Below are positions 62,641 to 64,000 of a stretch of DNA of 64,000 nt, in pieces. The notes under the pieces were generated by a model, which was given only the letters and a program-made list of their open reading frames with translations, made no database searches and was not told where the DNA came from. Positions within the stretch are counted from its first letter, which is position 1. Each line of letters opens with the position of its first letter. The stretch covers positions 186,001 through 250,000 of the forward strand of contig LMAJ01000007.1 of the NCBI GenBank assembly GCA_001507425.1, in the 5' to 3' direction. This stretch comes from Flavobacteriaceae bacterium CRH. GTDB lineage: Bacteria > Bacteroidota > Bacteroidia > Flavobacteriales > Flavobacteriaceae. The position numbers and the translations under genes are program-made.

Positions 62641-62684
62641 GGTTTAGGTCCTGAGTGAACACTCAAAGGCCTAAACCATTTTTC
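62641..62684 (+). terminator. Terminator or attenuator between rplL and rpoB
   Basis: GGTTTAGG / CCTAAACC (outer 8 bp) with an inner GAGT / ACTC hairpin and a short ATTTTTC tail. The position agrees with partial termination between rplL and rpoB known from other bacteria. Confidence 0.7.
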
Positions 62685-62881
62685 GTATAATAAAATATAT
62701 CAAGTTTTATTATCAAATAGTTTAAAATACGAAAAAGTTTTTGATCAATACGAAGAAAAAAAATTGAACTTACTTTTGGTTTATTTTTAAAGATGTATTG
62801 ATTATAATAAGAAAGTATAGATTAAACAGTGTGTTTTTACACAAAAAAATTACTTTTTTTTAATCAAAATTTTGTCCATTG

Positions 62882-64000
62882 ATGATAACAAATCAGACTG
62901 AAAGATTGAATTTTGCCTCTACAAAAAATATTCCTGACTATCCAGATTTTCTAGATGTTCAGGTTAAATCTTTTAAAGATTTCTTTCAATTAGAAACGAA
63001 ATCTGACGAAAGAGGCAACGAAGGGTTATACAACACCTTCATGGAAAACTTCCCAATTACAGATACAAGAAATAACTTTGTATTGGAATTCCTAGATTAT
63101 TTTGTTGATCCGCCACGTTATACAATTCAAGAATGTATAGAGAGAGGTCTTACTTATAGTGTGCCTTTAAAAGCCAGGTTAAAACTATATTGTACAGATC
63201 CAGAACACGAAGATTTTGAAACTATTGTACAAGATGTTTATCTTGGAACAATACCTTACATGACTCCAAGCGGTACTTTTGTTATCAATGGTGCTGAGCG
63301 TGTAGTAGTATCTCAACTACACCGTTCTCCTGGGGTTTTCTTTGGTCAATCATTCCACGCAAATGGAACAAAACTTTATTCTGCCAGAGTAATTCCTTTT
63401 AAAGGTTCTTGGATAGAATTTTCTACAGATATCAACAGCGTAATGTATGCTTATATCGATAGAAAGAAAAAATTACCGGTTACAACTTTATTCCGTGCTA
63501 TTGGATTCGAAAGAGATAAGGATATCCTTGAAATTTTCGACCTTGCTGAAGAAATTAAAGTATCTAAAACAGGTATTAAAAAATATATTGGAAGAAGACT
63601 TGCTGCACGTGTATTGAACACTTGGCACGAGGATTTCGTTGATGAAGATACCGGTGAGGTAGTTTCTATTGAACGTAACGAGATCATCCTTGATAGAGAT
63701 ACTATTATCGACAAAGATAATGTTGAAGAAATCATCGATTCTAACGTTAAATCTATTTTGTTACATAAAGAGGATAATAACCAGGCAGATTATGCTATTA
63801 TCCACAATACATTACAAAAAGATCCAACAAACTCTGAAAAAGAAGCTGTTGAGCATATTTACAGACAATTGCGTAATGCAGAACCGCCTGATGAAGAAAC
63901 TGCTCGTGGTATTATAGATAAATTGTTCTTCTCTGATCAACGTTATAACTTAGGTGAAGTTGGTCGTTACAGAATGAACAAAAAACTTGGTTTAGATATC
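62882..64000 (+). CDS. rpoB: DNA-directed RNA polymerase subunit beta (N-terminal part)
   Basis: The frame starts at ATG 62882 and is open to the window end, giving 373 residues. [31 protein letters not shown] is the Bacteroidota RpoB N-terminus; [19 protein letters not shown] and [19 protein letters not shown] follow, and the visible end is [16 protein letters not shown]. Full RpoB of this group has about 1270 residues, so the rest, including the rifampicin region, lies outside. A 263-nt gap with a hairpin separates it from rplL. Confidence 0.97.
   Translation, partial: MITNQTERLNFASTKNIPDYPDFLDVQVKSFKDFFQLETKSDERGNEGLYNTFMENFPITDTRNNFVLEFLDYFVDPPRYTIQECIERGLTYSVPLKARLKLYCTDPEHEDFETIVQDVYLGTIPYMTPSGTFVINGAERVVVSQLHRSPGVFFGQSFHANGTKLYSARVIPFKGSWIEFSTDINSVMYAYIDRKKKLPVTTLFRAIGFERDKDILEIFDLAEEIKVSKTGIKKYIGRRLAARVLNTWHEDFVDEDTGEVVSIERNEIILDRDTIIDKDNVEEIIDSNVKSILLHKEDNNQADYAIIHNTLQKDPTNSEKEAVEHIYRQLRNAEPPDEETARGIIDKLFFSDQRYNLGEVGRYRMNKKLGLDI

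Noticed and set aside
62231-62662. Minus-strand frame opposite rplL
   Set aside because: Ser/Ala-rich shadow of a conserved ribosomal protein gene.

Overview
The window looks like a chromosome segment of a Flavobacterium-type member of the Bacteroidota. The evidence is low GC, promoters of the TTG-N18-TAnnTTTG type, almost no Shine-Dalgarno sequences, SusC/SusD, GSCFA, a T9SS sorting tail, a lipidated TamA (TamL) and the tuf-secE-nusG-rplKAJL-rpoB order. No transposase, prophage or CRISPR array was found. The mobile-looking sequence is limited to short intergenic repeats and a 7-bp tandem array.

Layout. 1-2421: at least three tandem paralogous surface-type lipoproteins. 2519-4830: GSCFA protein and a family 2 glycosyltransferase. 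5103-12489: TamB and TamL, an envelope assembly pair. 12739-17583: small genes, an aromatic amino acid hydroxylase and a truncated hemoglobin. 17951-20095: secreted GH30 glycosidase. 20179-21674: threonine deaminase ilvA preceded by an Ile-rich leader peptide and a terminator. 21679-25928: DUF4136 lipoprotein, urocanate hydratase, a 2-hydroxyacid dehydrogenase and a DUF5522 protein. 26043-29538: possible mini-metallopeptidase, ACC-deaminase-like enzyme, glucosaminidase-LysM lipoprotein and hemL. 29719-35484: metzincin protease, two paralogous DUF4890-like proteins, D-lactate dehydrogenase and an unknown lipoprotein. 35582-41343: lysS, two paralogous lipoproteins, lipB, a flavodoxin-like oxidoreductase and rnhB. 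41688-48452: SusC/SusD pair and a putative porin. 48489-55948: cystathionine beta-synthase, exonuclease, DUF2851, PspC, amino acid permease, helix-hairpin-helix protein and acyl-CoA dehydrogenase. 56258-64000: rpsU, tyrosine recombinase, hpf, three tRNAs, tuf, tRNA-Trp, secE, nusG, rplKAJL and the start of rpoB.

The most notable unlisted element is upstream of ilvA on the minus strand. A perfect -7 element (TACATTTG) leads into a 19-codon reading frame with 8 isoleucine codons. Its stop codon is followed after 4 nt by GAGGU, which can pair with ACCUC in the 5' arm of a strong terminator 98 nt before ilvA. This is the arrangement expected for ribosome-mediated attenuation by isoleucine.

Other points worth a look: a strong Shine-Dalgarno on rpsU in a lineage that normally lacks them; 23 exact copies of a 7-bp repeat starting in the last codons of an acyl-CoA dehydrogenase; a repeat where tRNA-Gly sits in the corresponding E. 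coli cluster; and several inverted-repeat families in the gaps between genes.
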